Source: Caryophanales bacterium UBA1427 (GTDB taxonomy: Bacteria > Bacillota_I > Bacilli_A > ML615J-28 > CAG-313). From it: DNA of 64,000 nt. The stretch spans positions 36,059 to 100,058 of the forward strand of contig DCTZ01000005.1 in NCBI GenBank assembly GCA_002329485.1, in the 5' to 3' direction. The notes beneath the pieces are model-generated. The model searched no databases. It was not told the DNA's origin and saw only the letters and a program-made list of their open reading frames with translations. Positions 35,411 through 44,597 of the stretch are shown here, in pieces; within the stretch, counting starts at the first letter, position 1, and each line of letters opens with the position of its first letter. The position numbers were made by a program, and so were the translations under genes.

Positions 35411-37096
35411 ATGAATAAAAGAATGATACGCTGTATTTTGTTTGTGCTAGGTTTTGCCCTATGTTTGACCGGATGCAAACCTTCAGCCGATTACGCGGAA
35501 ATCGGACAAACCCTGCTTGAGGATGTTCCGGGTTTGGTGTTTGCGGAGGAATTCGACTACGAATTTCCGAGGAAATATCAGGGCCACGAAATTACGTGGG
35601 AGTTTGCGAAAAGCGATTATATCGACGAAAACGGGAAGTTTATCGAACCGTCTTTTCACGATGTCACTTTGAAACTCAGCGTTTTCGTGGACGGACAAAA
35701 AGCGGGAACCAAAAACATCACCTTATCGAGAAATTTAACCATCTATTTCGGAGAAATCGAAAAATATGTCAAAAGTTTCATCAAGGACCGCGCTCGGGGC
35801 GATGTCAGACTGATGACCACTTATTACGATATCGAAGGAATCGAAATCAGCTATACTTCTTCCAAACCGGAAATCGTCGACAATACCGGCAAATACTATA
35901 ACCACGAATACGACGAAGAAATTGTTTTCGATGTCGTGGTATCTTATCGGGGAAAAACCCACGAATTCCAAGTCAAGCATATATCTGTCGGTTTGCCGGA
36001 CCTCGACAAGATTGCCAAAATCGACGAATGGCTGCGGGAACAGCTCGCAAACATGCCTTTTGAAGACGGAACGGAACTTCCGGTAACTCATCCCTTTTAC
36101 GGCGGCAGAATCCGCTGGATTTGCGAAGATCCGTTTGTGGTTCTCAACAACAAAGATTTCTTCCTGCCGATGGATGAGGGAACATATATGCTGATGGCGG
36201 AAGTCAATTATCCCGGCGCTTTCGAATATTTCCAGTATTTCGTGGACTTGCCTGCAACCGATGTAAAAGATCCTTTGGAACGAGCCAAGAGATTTTTGGC
36301 AGTTGCGACCCCGAAAGAAATCGAAGAGTTTATTGTTTTATATAAAGGAGACAGCGTCAATATCACGAGAAACATTATCGGAAGCGACGTTAACTGGCAG
36401 GTGCACGGAGGAACCAAACCAGAAGTTCCCCAAAGCGAGCTTGACAGACGGATGTATGAAGGTTACACCATGCCGAACGACGACAACGTCTTATGGATTG
36501 TCGTGCACGAAACAGGCATGAAAACGGTCGGATTGTTTGCGGAGGCGTTCGATAAGATTCAGTGGGACCGGGCAACCGGAGACTCCAAACCGGACAGCGT
36601 TTCCTGGCATTATACCGTCGACGACCACCAAATCATCCAAAACTACGAAGACAAAATCGCCTGCTGGCATGCGGGGGACAGAACCGCAATCGGCGGCGGC
36701 AACAAAAACGGCATTGGAATCGAAATGTGCATCAATCCGGACGGAAAATACGATGCGTCTTTACGAAACGACGCAAGGCTTGTGGCATCGCTGTTAATCA
36801 AATACAATCTGAATATGGCCAACGTCAAGAGACACCGCGACTTTATGTCCAAAGACTGTCCGGAAACAATGATTAGAGAAAGACGCTGGTTCGAATTCCT
36901 GGATTTGGTTGCCAAAGAATATATCTCGCAGACGCTTCTAGCGCAATTCGAGATTTCCTACGAATTCGATTCCGAAGTTTTGGCGGCTTGGCAGATTGCC
37001 GGGGTATACCAAAATACCGCTTCTTCCCCCGAAGAAGTAAATGTCGTTGCCAAAATCGAAGGAACAGAATTGAATCTGACGATAAAGCTTAATTAA
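35411..37096 (+). CDS. lipoprotein with C-terminal N-acetylmuramoyl-L-alanine amidase domain (copy 1)
   Basis: 561 residues. Lipobox LTGC makes C22 the lipidated residue after a short signal peptide, so it is tethered outside the membrane. Residues about 25-340 are two or three beta-rich repeats carrying a recurring theme (GHEITWEFAKSDYID, EISYTSSKPEIVD, GRIRWICEDPFVV), probably Ig-like domains. The C-terminal amidase_2 domain (about 355-515) has zinc ligands H366 (VVHETG), H475 (KRHRD) and C483 (DCPETM), plus HYTVDDH and GIGIEMCIN. This architecture would cleave the MurNAc-L-Ala bond in peptidoglycan. The paralog follows directly. Confidence 0.88.
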   Translation: MNKRMIRCILFVLGFALCLTGCKPSADYAEIGQTLLEDVPGLVFAEEFDYEFPRKYQGHEITWEFAKSDYIDENGKFIEPSFHDVTLKLSVFVDGQKAGTKNITLSRNLTIYFGEIEKYVKSFIKDRARGDVRLMTTYYDIEGIEISYTSSKPEIVDNTGKYYNHEYDEEIVFDVVVSYRGKTHEFQVKHISVGLPDLDKIAKIDEWLREQLANMPFEDGTELPVTHPFYGGRIRWICEDPFVVLNNKDFFLPMDEGTYMLMAEVNYPGAFEYFQYFVDLPATDVKDPLERAKRFLAVATPKEIEEFIVLYKGDSVNITRNIIGSDVNWQVHGGTKPEVPQSELDRRMYEGYTMPNDDNVLWIVVHETGMKTVGLFAEAFDKIQWDRATGDSKPDSVSWHYTVDDHQIIQNYEDKIACWHAGDRTAIGGGNKNGIGIEMCINPDGKYDASLRNDARLVASLLIKYNLNMANVKRHRDFMSKDCPETMIRERRWFEFLDLVAKEYISQTLLAQFEISYEFDSEVLAAWQIAGVYQNTASSPEEVNVVAKIEGTELNLTIKLN

Positions 37097-37112
37097 TGTT
37101 TCGATACTCTTG

Positions 37113-37150
37113 GGAGAAAATCAACTGACTTGTTTTTCTCCTTTTTATTT
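37113..37150 (+). terminator. terminator after amidase copy 1
   Basis: Stem GGAGAAAA / TTTTCTCC with a TTTTTATTTTTT tail. Confidence 0.75.
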
Positions 37151-37151
37151 T

Positions 37152-37181
37152 TTGGCTTCGGCAATAATTTTATGGTATACT
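37152..37181 (+). promoter_or_regulatory. sigma-A promoter of amidase copy 2
   Basis: TTGGCT (37152-37157), 18-nt spacer, TATACT (37176-37181) with TGG just upstream forming an extended -10. Confidence 0.65.
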
Positions 37182-37218
37182 TGATTCAGAAAAAAATCAC
37201 GGGAAAAGAGGTATATAT

Positions 37219-38901
37219 ATGAAAAAAACCGCTTTGGCTTATATTGGGAAAATTACGGTTTTTCTTATTTTAATGTTTTTATTGACCGGGTGCAAAACCA
37301 AGGTTTCCCCGGAAGATATCGAAAACCTAAAACAGCGGATTCCCGATATGGTTTTTTTGGGCGACGAAATAAATTTACCAACACGTATTAATAAAACCCA
37401 AATTACTTTTTCCGTAAACAAGGAAGGATATTTCGACGAAACCGGAAAAGTAATCAAAGCGGAAACCCACGACGTGACTTTGATTATTACGGTTTTCGGA
37501 AACAAAACACCATTGTTTGAGAAAAAAGCGATTCTTTCCCAGAAAATCGAGGTTTTGTTTCAGGAAGTCGAAAAATACGTTCGTTCCTTCATCCGCCACC
37601 GGACAGGAAGCGATATTTATCTCGTTTCCGAATATTACGATTACGACGATATCTCCTTTGTCTATCAATCGAACCGTCCCGATATCATCGACCATGACGG
37701 AACGCATTATGCCCACGATTACGACGAACCGGTTACAATCGAAGTTACGGTCAATGCGCGCGGGAAAACCCACCGGTTTTCCGTCGAGGTCGAAGCGGTT
37801 GGTTTGCCGGACGGCGAAAAACTGAACCGCGTATCCGATTGGCTTGACGAATATATGGAAACGATCGAATTTACCGACGATTTTGAACTTCCGAAAACCC
37901 ACCCCGACTACGGCGGAACAATCAAATGGGTTGCATCCGATCCGTTTGTCGTAATCGGGCAAAACCGTTTCTTTTTTCCGAGGGAAGAAGAAAGAGTCGT
38001 CCTGATGACCCAAATCACTTTCCCCGGCGGAGATAAGCAAAAAGAATATATATTCGATTTGCCTGCTTCGTCAATGGATGACTTTTCGCGAGCCAAAAGG
38101 TTTTTGGAAATCTCTTTCGAAGAACAAATGGATGACTTTTTCGTTTTGTATGACGGTTCTTCACCCGACATTACCCGATTCCTTTTGGAAGGAGATGCCA
38201 AGAACAAACTGTACGGGGCAAAAAGAGAAGAACTCGATTTGGCTAATTTGGACAAATGGTTTTATCCTGGTTACGAAAAACCGAACGACGACAATCCGTT
38301 GTTTATCGTGGTGCACGAAACCGGCATCAGGACCCCAGGAATCAATGCCAAGTATTACAGCGAATTCCAATACAACAAAGCCTATGTCGCAGACGAAGTG
38401 GACGCCTGGACCTCGTGGCATTATACCGTTGACGATCATTCCATATATCAGAGCTATCTGGACCAAAGCGAATGCTGGAATGCCGGGGACGGGGATATTT
38501 ACGGAATCGGCATCGAAATGTGCATAAACGCTGACGGCAATTACAACGCTTCCTTAATCAATAACACCCGTCTGATTGCTTCGCTTTTGATTAAGCACAA
38601 TTTGGGCATGAAAAGTTTGAAAATGCATCACGATTATTCGGCCAAACCGTGTCCGGAAACCATGCTTCAAAACAGGTTGTGGTTCAATTTTTTGAAAATG
38701 ATTGCCTACGAATATGTCTCCCAGGCACTACTTTCGCAGTTTGAAATCACATATACTTACGATTTGATTGAGGGTCTTTCTTCCTGGCCGATTGAACAGG
38801 TCATATATAATGAAGGCGTAACAGTCGATTCGGTCCAAAATATCAAGGTCGAAGTCGACGGAAGCGAACTCAATTTCCAAATCCGCGTTTCGGCAAAGTG
38901 A
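37219..38901 (+). CDS. lipoprotein with C-terminal N-acetylmuramoyl-L-alanine amidase domain (copy 2)
   Basis: 560 residues, collinear paralog of the gene at 35411. Lipobox LTGC with C25 lipidated. The extracytosolic repeats match copy 1 (TFSVNKEGYFDETGK, SFVYQSNRPDIIDHDGT, GGTIKWVASDPFVV). The amidase domain keeps H366 (VVHETGIRT), H470 (MHHDY) and C478 (KPCPETM), HYTVDDHSIY and GIGIEMCIN, so both copies look catalytically intact. Sequence between copies is clearly diverged, so this is an old duplication. It has its own promoter, allowing separate control. Confidence 0.88.
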   Translation: MKKTALAYIGKITVFLILMFLLTGCKTKVSPEDIENLKQRIPDMVFLGDEINLPTRINKTQITFSVNKEGYFDETGKVIKAETHDVTLIITVFGNKTPLFEKKAILSQKIEVLFQEVEKYVRSFIRHRTGSDIYLVSEYYDYDDISFVYQSNRPDIIDHDGTHYAHDYDEPVTIEVTVNARGKTHRFSVEVEAVGLPDGEKLNRVSDWLDEYMETIEFTDDFELPKTHPDYGGTIKWVASDPFVVIGQNRFFFPREEERVVLMTQITFPGGDKQKEYIFDLPASSMDDFSRAKRFLEISFEEQMDDFFVLYDGSSPDITRFLLEGDAKNKLYGAKREELDLANLDKWFYPGYEKPNDDNPLFIVVHETGIRTPGINAKYYSEFQYNKAYVADEVDAWTSWHYTVDDHSIYQSYLDQSECWNAGDGDIYGIGIEMCINADGNYNASLINNTRLIASLLIKHNLGMKSLKMHHDYSAKPCPETMLQNRLWFNFLKMIAYEYVSQALLSQFEITYTYDLIEGLSSWPIEQVIYNEGVTVDSVQNIKVEVDGSELNFQIRVSAK

Positions 38902-38944
38902 GGAAAAAAACGACTGACAACTAAGGGGAGCGGATTTTTTCCTC
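38900..38944 (+). terminator. hairpin after amidase copy 2
   Basis: GAGGAAAAAA / TTTTTTCCTC inverted repeat around a 25-nt loop; the T-run is in the stem and no clean U-tail follows, so termination is likely but not certain. Confidence 0.5.
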
Positions 38945-38966
38945 AAGTTAAATCCTATTTATTTCT

Positions 38967-38995
38967 TTTACAAAAAGTCTTAGCTATGATATAAT
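38967..38995 (+). promoter_or_regulatory. sigma-A promoter of the tmk operon
   Basis: TTTACA (38967-38972), 17-nt spacer, TATAAT (38990-38995). Confidence 0.8.
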
Positions 38996-39022
38996 TATTG
39001 TAATTAGGCGGAGGAATAAATC

Positions 39023-39664
39023 ATGAACGGATTGTTTATTACCATCGAAGGAAACGACGGAAGCGGAAAAACAACGATTATCAACGGAATCAAGAAAATG
39101 CTGAACGAAAAAGGCATTGATTATATTCAAACTCGGGAACCCGGCGGAAGCGAAATAGCGGAAAAAATCCGTCAGGTCATTTTGGACAAAAACAACGACA
39201 AGATGGATGCCCGCACCGAAGCTTTGCTTTATGCTGCGAGCCGCCGTCAACATATCGTCGAAGTAGTCCTGCCGGCCTTAAAAGCCGGAAAACTGGTTCT
39301 TTGCGACCGGTTTGTCGACAGCTCCCTGGCTTATCAGGGGTATGCGAGAGGCATCGGCATCGATGAAGTATACAAAATGAACCAGTTTGCGACCGAAGGA
39401 CTTTTACCAGATCTGACGATTTACTTAACCGTTACCCCTCAGGTCGGAATCAAAAGAAAATCGGCCCAAAAGGAATTGGACCGTTTGGAAAGAGAAAATC
39501 TCGGCTTTCACGAAAAAGTCTACCAGGGATATCAGAAAGTTGTGGAAATGTTCCCGGACCGAATCGTTGCCATCGACGGGGAACGCGATGCCCAGGCGGT
39601 TATTGCCGATACGGTCGTCGTGGTCGAAGCGTTTTTGAATCAGAGGTTGAACAAAAATGACTGA
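39023..39664 (+). CDS. tmk: thymidylate kinase
   Basis: Phosphorylates dTMP to dTDP. 213 residues. P-loop EGNDGSGKTT at residues 8-17, the TREPGGSEIAEKIR DR(E/H)-type loop, and CDRFVDSSLAYQG. First gene of tmk-holB-ricT-trmN6-rsmI, an order conserved in Bacilli. It overlaps holB by 8 nt. Confidence 0.97.
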   Translation: MNGLFITIEGNDGSGKTTIINGIKKMLNEKGIDYIQTREPGGSEIAEKIRQVILDKNNDKMDARTEALLYAASRRQHIVEVVLPALKAGKLVLCDRFVDSSLAYQGYARGIGIDEVYKMNQFATEGLLPDLTIYLTVTPQVGIKRKSAQKELDRLERENLGFHEKVYQGYQKVVEMFPDRIVAIDGERDAQAVIADTVVVVEAFLNQRLNKND

Positions 39665-40628
39665 CTTCGCGAAATTGTTTGATTACCAACCAGAGATCGT
39701 GTCCGCCTTAACCAAAAGTTTTAAGAAAAAACGTCTTGTTCATGCCTATTTGTTCGAAGGCCAAAAAGGCACGAGGAAAACGGATGCCGCGGTGTATCTT
39801 TCAGCCCTCCTGTTGTGCCAAAGCGACAATCCGCCTTGCGGGGTCTGTCCCAACTGCCTTAAGGCAATGAATCTGTCCCACGGGAATATCTTTATCGTCG
39901 AACCGGAAAACGACGTCATCAAAAAAGACCAAATCGAAGCATTGCTTCATGAACTTTCATCGACATCTTTGTTTGACGGCAGCCGGATATATATAATCAA
40001 AGAAGCGCATCTGATGAATGCGGCTGCTTCCAATGCTTTGCTTAAGTTTTTGGAAGAACCTCATCCCCAACATTATCTGATTTTATTGTCGACTCAACCG
40101 CACCTATTGCTCGATACGATCAAATCGCGGGTGCAGACATTCCATTTCAATCCGATTTCGAAGAAAAAGATGACCAAGAATCTTACGGACAAGGGAATCG
40201 AAAAAGATATCGCCTATTGCCTTGCCCATATCACCTCCAGCGAAGAAGAAGCGGAAGAACTCATCAAAAGCGGAGAAATTATCGATATCGTGGCTTTGGC
40301 CAAAGATATTCAGAAAGCCAAAAACAAAAAACAGGATCTTTATCTGGCTTTTTTGAACAGAGGCCGCTTTCTGTTTGGCGAAGGAATTTTGGTTTCCCAC
40401 CATCAGATGTTTTTCGATGTGCTCACGCTGATTGTGAGAGAAAAAATCAAATCCGTTCACGGCGACGAAGAGTTGTTTTTTGCGGAGTGTCTGAAAAACG
40501 TCGACAAAAAAATAGAAACTCCCGACGAACTCATCCGTCAGTTGGAAGTTTTGAACAAATATCAGGAACGCTTGAAATACCATGTCAATATGGAACTCTT
40601 GTACGCGAGTATGTTTCTAGAATTTTAG
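39657..40628 (+). CDS. holB: DNA polymerase III delta' subunit
   Basis: Clamp-loader subunit, 323 residues. AAA+ fold with a degenerate Walker A (EGQKGTRKTDA), a zinc module CQSDNPPCGVCPNC near residues 53-66, DQIEALLHELS, and LKFLEEPHPQHYLILL with SRVQTFHF. Consistent with delta' rather than tau/gamma, which is longer and has an intact P-loop. Confidence 0.93.
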   Translation: MTDFAKLFDYQPEIVSALTKSFKKKRLVHAYLFEGQKGTRKTDAAVYLSALLLCQSDNPPCGVCPNCLKAMNLSHGNIFIVEPENDVIKKDQIEALLHELSSTSLFDGSRIYIIKEAHLMNAAASNALLKFLEEPHPQHYLILLSTQPHLLLDTIKSRVQTFHFNPISKKKMTKNLTDKGIEKDIAYCLAHITSSEEEAEELIKSGEIIDIVALAKDIQKAKNKKQDLYLAFLNRGRFLFGEGILVSHHQMFFDVLTLIVREKIKSVHGDEELFFAECLKNVDKKIETPDELIRQLEVLNKYQERLKYHVNMELLYASMFLEF

Positions 40629-40637
40629 GAGGTAAGT

Positions 40638-41501
40638 GTGGTTACTATTGTCGGAATTCAGTTTAAAGGAGTCGGCCGTATTTATTATTTCGATCCGGCC
40701 GGGGAAGAATATAAAGTAAACGATTATGTGATTGTAGAAACAGTTCGCGGTTTGGAATTGGGTAAGGTGATTATCCCCAACCAGTTGATCGATGAAGCAT
40801 CAATCGAAACAGAGTTGAAACCGATTGTACGCCGAGCTACCGAAGCCGATTTGGAGCAGGAAAAACGCAACCAGGAACAGGCAATCCACAGTTTCGATTT
40901 TTTTAAGAATGCGGTGGAAAAATCCGGATTGGAAATGAAGCCGCTCTATTGCGAATATACCATCGACCGTTCCAAAGTAATCTTTTATTATACCGCCGAC
41001 GACCGCGTGGATTTCCGCGATTTGTTGAAAGTTCTAACACCGGAATTTGCCATGAGAGTTGAATTGAGACAAATCGGTCCGCGGGAAGCGGCCCGTTGCG
41101 TCGGAGGTTTGGGATCCTGCGGAAGGCCGCTTTGCTGCGCCACCCATCTACGGGATTTCAATGTGGTAACCATGAAAATGGCCAAAGACCAGCAAATGAG
41201 TTTGAATACCACCAAAATCAGCGGAGCCTGCGGTAAACTGATGTGCTGTATCGCTTACGAAAGCGAGCTTTATCAGGAAATCAAAAAGGAAATGCCGCCG
41301 ATCAATTCCTGGGTCAAAACACCGACATGTGATTTGTGCAAAGTCGTCGGTTTGGACTTTTTGAAAAAAACGGTCAAAACCTTGGAAGGCGAAGCGATTG
41401 TTCCGGTAACCCATCCGCTTCACGATGTGGAATTGATTAAAGATAAAGATAACAGAGAAATCAAAGAAAAGAACCATGAGTATGAAGGAAGTAATCAATG
41501 A
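40638..41501 (+). CDS. ricT: PSP1 domain protein RicT (YaaT)
   Basis: 287 residues with the PSP1 domain. The cysteine cluster CVGGLGSCGRPLCC and CGKLMCC, plus a later CDLC, matches RicT, which with RicA and RicF forms an Fe-S complex that steers RNase Y cleavage and promotes sporulation phosphorelay and competence in Bacillus. GTG 40638 follows AGGAGGTAAGT. Sits between holB and trmN6; the yabA gene found between them in Bacillus is absent. Confidence 0.93.
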   Translation: MVTIVGIQFKGVGRIYYFDPAGEEYKVNDYVIVETVRGLELGKVIIPNQLIDEASIETELKPIVRRATEADLEQEKRNQEQAIHSFDFFKNAVEKSGLEMKPLYCEYTIDRSKVIFYYTADDRVDFRDLLKVLTPEFAMRVELRQIGPREAARCVGGLGSCGRPLCCATHLRDFNVVTMKMAKDQQMSLNTTKISGACGKLMCCIAYESELYQEIKKEMPPINSWVKTPTCDLCKVVGLDFLKKTVKTLEGEAIVPVTHPLHDVELIKDKDNREIKEKNHEYEGSNQ

Positions 41502-42234
41502 TTTATTGGGATATGAAGGCTTGAAAATCATTCAGCGGCCGGATATATTCAATTTTTCCCTTGACTCGACGCTTCTGGCCTCGTTTGCGACGATTAACAA
41601 AGCCGATAAAATGATTGTTGATTTGGGGTGTGGCAATGCGCCCATTCCCCTTTTTTTGTCTCTTAGAACCAAGGCGAAAATCTACGGTATCGAAATTCAG
41701 CCGGAGATAGCGGATCTTGCCAAACGGAGCGTCGAATTGAACAAACTGGAAAACCAGATTACCATCCTCGAGGAAGACATCAAAAACGCCTATCTTAAAC
41801 TCGGGGTATCCTGTTTCGATGTCGTCACATGCAATCCTCCCTATTTTATATATAAGGAAACAAGCAATATCAACAAAAACGATTATCTGACGATTGCCCG
41901 CCACGAAGTCAAGATTACTTTGGCCGAAGTGTTGATCAGCGCCAATCGTCTTTTGAAAGAAGGCGGACGCCTGGCGATGGTGCACCGGACCGACCGGTTA
42001 ATCGATGTATTGGATGCTTTCCGGAAATACGGCATCGAACCGAAGCGTCTCCGTTTCGTTTATCCGAAACAGTCTTCGAAGGAAAGTCTGATAATTTTGC
42101 TCGAAGGCATGAAAAGCAAAGGCAAAGGGAATCTTAAAGTCCTTCCTCCGCTTTATGTCTACAACGAAAACAATACTTATACCGACGAAATCCTGGAAAT
42201 TTTTCGGTACCGCGGGGAGGTGGTGAAAAAGTGA
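41476..42234 (+). CDS. trmN6: tRNA1(Val) (adenine(37)-N6)-methyltransferase-like protein
   Basis: 252 residues, SAM-dependent methyltransferase. IVDLGCGNAPIPLFLSLR is the SAM-binding motif I (about 51-68) and CNPPYFIYKE the adenine-N6 NPPY motif (about 118-127). Homologous by position and sequence to Bacillus YabB/TrmN6. Overlaps ricT by 26 nt and rsmI by 4 nt. Confidence 0.92.
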   Translation: MSMKEVINDLLGYEGLKIIQRPDIFNFSLDSTLLASFATINKADKMIVDLGCGNAPIPLFLSLRTKAKIYGIEIQPEIADLAKRSVELNKLENQITILEEDIKNAYLKLGVSCFDVVTCNPPYFIYKETSNINKNDYLTIARHEVKITLAEVLISANRLLKEGGRLAMVHRTDRLIDVLDAFRKYGIEPKRLRFVYPKQSSKESLIILLEGMKSKGKGNLKVLPPLYVYNENNTYTDEILEIFRYRGEVVKK

Positions 42235-43091
42235 AAAGACAAAAATCTTTCGCAAACGACAATGCCAAACTGTATATCGTCTCCACTCCCATCGGCAATT
42301 TGGAAGATATCACTTTACGAGCCATCAATACCCTGAAAACGGTTGATTTGATTTACTGCGAAGATACGAGAAACACCGTAAAACTCTTAAACCACTACGA
42401 TATCAAAACCAAAATGAAAAGTTTCCATTTGTTTAACGAAAACGAAATAACGTCCGAAGTAATCGGACAAATCAAAAACGGACTGAACATCGCCTTGGTG
42501 AGCGATGCGGGGAGTCCTTGCATCAGCGATCCCGGCTGGATTCTGGTAAGCGAAGCTATCAGAAACGATATCGACGTCATCGTCGTTCCAGGAGTAGTCG
42601 CCGGAATTACGGCTTTGGTTGCTTCCGGATTATCCACCGAACGGTTTACGTTTTACGGCTTTTTGTCCAGCAAACAAAAGAAAAGAACGGAAGAACTAAA
42701 GGAATTGAAGAACCGCACCGAAACAGTAATTCTTTACGAAGCTCCCCATCGCATCAAAGCCACGCTTGAGGATATCGATGCGATAATGCCGGAAAGACAA
42801 ATCGTGCTTGCTCGGGAACTGACCAAAAAGTTTGAGGAATACTCTCGCGGAACCGCACGAGAAATTCTCGAAGAACTGGACGTTGTTAAAGGCGAAATGG
42901 TTATTGTTCTGGAAGGAAACAAAGAAACCGAAAAGGACGAAGAGCTGATTAACCTGAGCATCGAAGAACATTACCGGTTTTATCTTGATCAGGGCATGGA
43001 TAGTAAAACCGCTTTAAAGCAGGTTGCGACCGACCGGGGGATTCCGAAAAGAGATATATATCTGACAATGTTTAAAAAAGAAGCCAAATGA
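42231..43091 (+). CDS. rsmI: 16S rRNA (cytidine(1402)-2'-O)-methyltransferase
   Basis: 286 residues. Tetrapyrrole methylase fold with LYIVSTPIGNLEDITLRAI at the start, IYCEDTRNTVKLLNHY, SDAGSPCISDPG, and VVPGVVAGITALVASGLST. GTG start 42231 after GGGGAGGTGG. The end of the coding region forms part of the following terminator. Confidence 0.96.
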   Translation: MKRQKSFANDNAKLYIVSTPIGNLEDITLRAINTLKTVDLIYCEDTRNTVKLLNHYDIKTKMKSFHLFNENEITSEVIGQIKNGLNIALVSDAGSPCISDPGWILVSEAIRNDIDVIVVPGVVAGITALVASGLSTERFTFYGFLSSKQKKRTEELKELKNRTETVILYEAPHRIKATLEDIDAIMPERQIVLARELTKKFEEYSRGTAREILEELDVVKGEMVIVLEGNKETEKDEELINLSIEEHYRFYLDQGMDSKTALKQVATDRGIPKRDIYLTMFKKEAK

Positions 43092-43130
43092 AATCGAATT
43101 TATTTGATTTCACTAAGCTTCTTTTTTCGT
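43074..43130. terminator. terminator between rsmI and murE (convergent)
   Basis: Nested stem: outer AAAGAAGC (within rsmI) with GCTTCTTT, inner TGAAATC / GATTTCA, then a T-run. It can serve both the plus-strand rsmI and minus-strand murE. Confidence 0.75.
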
Positions 43131-43136
43131 TTATAA

Positions 43137-44558
43137 TTATTTGAGTTTGCGAACAATTTCATAAATAGTTTCGACATCGGAATAGCTTTGCTTTATTCCT
43201 TTTTCGGTCACGGTCGTTTCTCTGCCTTTTCCGGTTACGAGGACAATGTCTCCGGGACCCGACATGGCAATCCCTAAAGAGATGGCGCTTTTCCGGTTTC
43301 CGATTTTGGAATAATTGGTTTTGGTAACTTCGGAAGTCATTTGGTCGATGATTTCTTCCGGGTTTTCGTCATACGGGTCTTCGGTCGTAAACACCACGTA
43401 ATCCGCAAGCTCAGTGGCGATTTTTCCCATCAGCGGCCGCTTGGTCTGATCTTTGTTTCCAGTTGCCCCGCAAACGATAATCAGTTTACCATCTGTCTTT
43501 TTTCTTGCTTCGGTTAACAGATTCGCGATGGCATTTGGCGTATGGGCAAAATCCACATATATATCCGCTTTGTCGACGGTCGCGATTTTTTCCAGTCTTC
43601 CGGGAACAACAGGGGTGTTTGCCAAGCGCTTTTTGATTACCGATAAAGGGATTTCTTCTTTCAAGGCAATGACGATTCCCGGCAAAGCATTTGCCAGATT
43701 GTAAAGTTCGGGTTTGTTCAGTTTGAACCCCTGATATAAATTGCTCCCTGCTTTTATGTCAAAGGTCAAATGGTTTTGTTTCCTTTCGATATTGATGGCT
43801 TGGAAGTCCGAAGGTTTTTCGATACTGTAAGTTATCAGGTTGCTAAAACTTTTAAAACGATTCGCATATATATCGTCTTTGTTGACTATCGCCAGACCGT
43901 CAGGCTTAAGCTGTCTGAAAAGCCGAAACTTGGCCTCGAAGTATTCTTCCATCGATTTGTGGGTGTTTAAGTGTTCGTGGCTGAGGTTTGTGTATACCCC
44001 ATAATCAAACCGGTAGGGTTCGATTCTTTTGCCGATGATTCCTTCGGAGGAAACTTCCATGGTGACGTGGGTGATCCCACGTTCTACAAATTCGTGCAAC
44101 AAGCGGTAGGATTCGGCAAGAAGAGGCGTAGTGAAAAGATTAAAGCGGGATTCATTTTGATAAAATATTCCCGTCGTTCCCATAACTGCCGTAGAAAAAC
44201 GGCTCTTAAGCAAATGATCAATAATCGTGCAGGAAGTGGTTTTTCCGTCGGTTCCCGTGACACCCGTCAAAGTCAGGTTGTTGAAGGGTTCGCCGTAAAA
44301 GATTTTCAAAATACGCAACAGTTCCGAAAAAGGATTTTCTGCGACAACAACCGGAACCGTAGCTTGGTAATAAGGCGCATCCAAAACAACCGCGCTTGCG
44401 CCTTTTTGCGTTGCTTCGATGATAAACTCATCGCCCTTGAAATGTTGTCCTTGTAACGGAACAAACAAAAAACCGGGTTGAACAAAACGGGTGTCTGTTG
44501 CAATTCCGGTAATTTGTGCATCTTGATTAACTTGGGGAAACAGTTCTTTTAAACGCAC
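43137..44558 (-). CDS. murE: UDP-N-acetylmuramoyl-tripeptide synthetase (MurE-type)
   Basis: 473 residues. Adds the third amino acid to the peptidoglycan stem. N-terminal UDP-MurNAc domain with DTRFVQPGFLFVPLQG, ATP loop GVTGTDGKTT near 98-107, EVSSEGI, NLSHEHLNTH, and VCGATGNKDQTKRP. At the substrate-selecting motif (about 390-397) it reads EDPYDENP, neither DNPR (meso-DAP) nor D(D/N)P(N/A) (Lys), so the added residue is uncertain. GTG start with GGTGAA upstream. It is 39 nt after the radical SAM gene on the same strand. Confidence 0.92.
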   Translation of the reverse strand: MRLKELFPQVNQDAQITGIATDTRFVQPGFLFVPLQGQHFKGDEFIIEATQKGASAVVLDAPYYQATVPVVVAENPFSELLRILKIFYGEPFNNLTLTGVTGTDGKTTSCTIIDHLLKSRFSTAVMGTTGIFYQNESRFNLFTTPLLAESYRLLHEFVERGITHVTMEVSSEGIIGKRIEPYRFDYGVYTNLSHEHLNTHKSMEEYFEAKFRLFRQLKPDGLAIVNKDDIYANRFKSFSNLITYSIEKPSDFQAINIERKQNHLTFDIKAGSNLYQGFKLNKPELYNLANALPGIVIALKEEIPLSVIKKRLANTPVVPGRLEKIATVDKADIYVDFAHTPNAIANLLTEARKKTDGKLIIVCGATGNKDQTKRPLMGKIATELADYVVFTTEDPYDENPEEIIDQMTSEVTKTNYSKIGNRKSAISLGIAMSGPGDIVLVTGKGRETTVTEKGIKQSYSDVETIYEIVRKLK

Positions 44559-44597
44559 AAGAATTCACCGTCTATATTATATGGAGAATTCCCGCGT

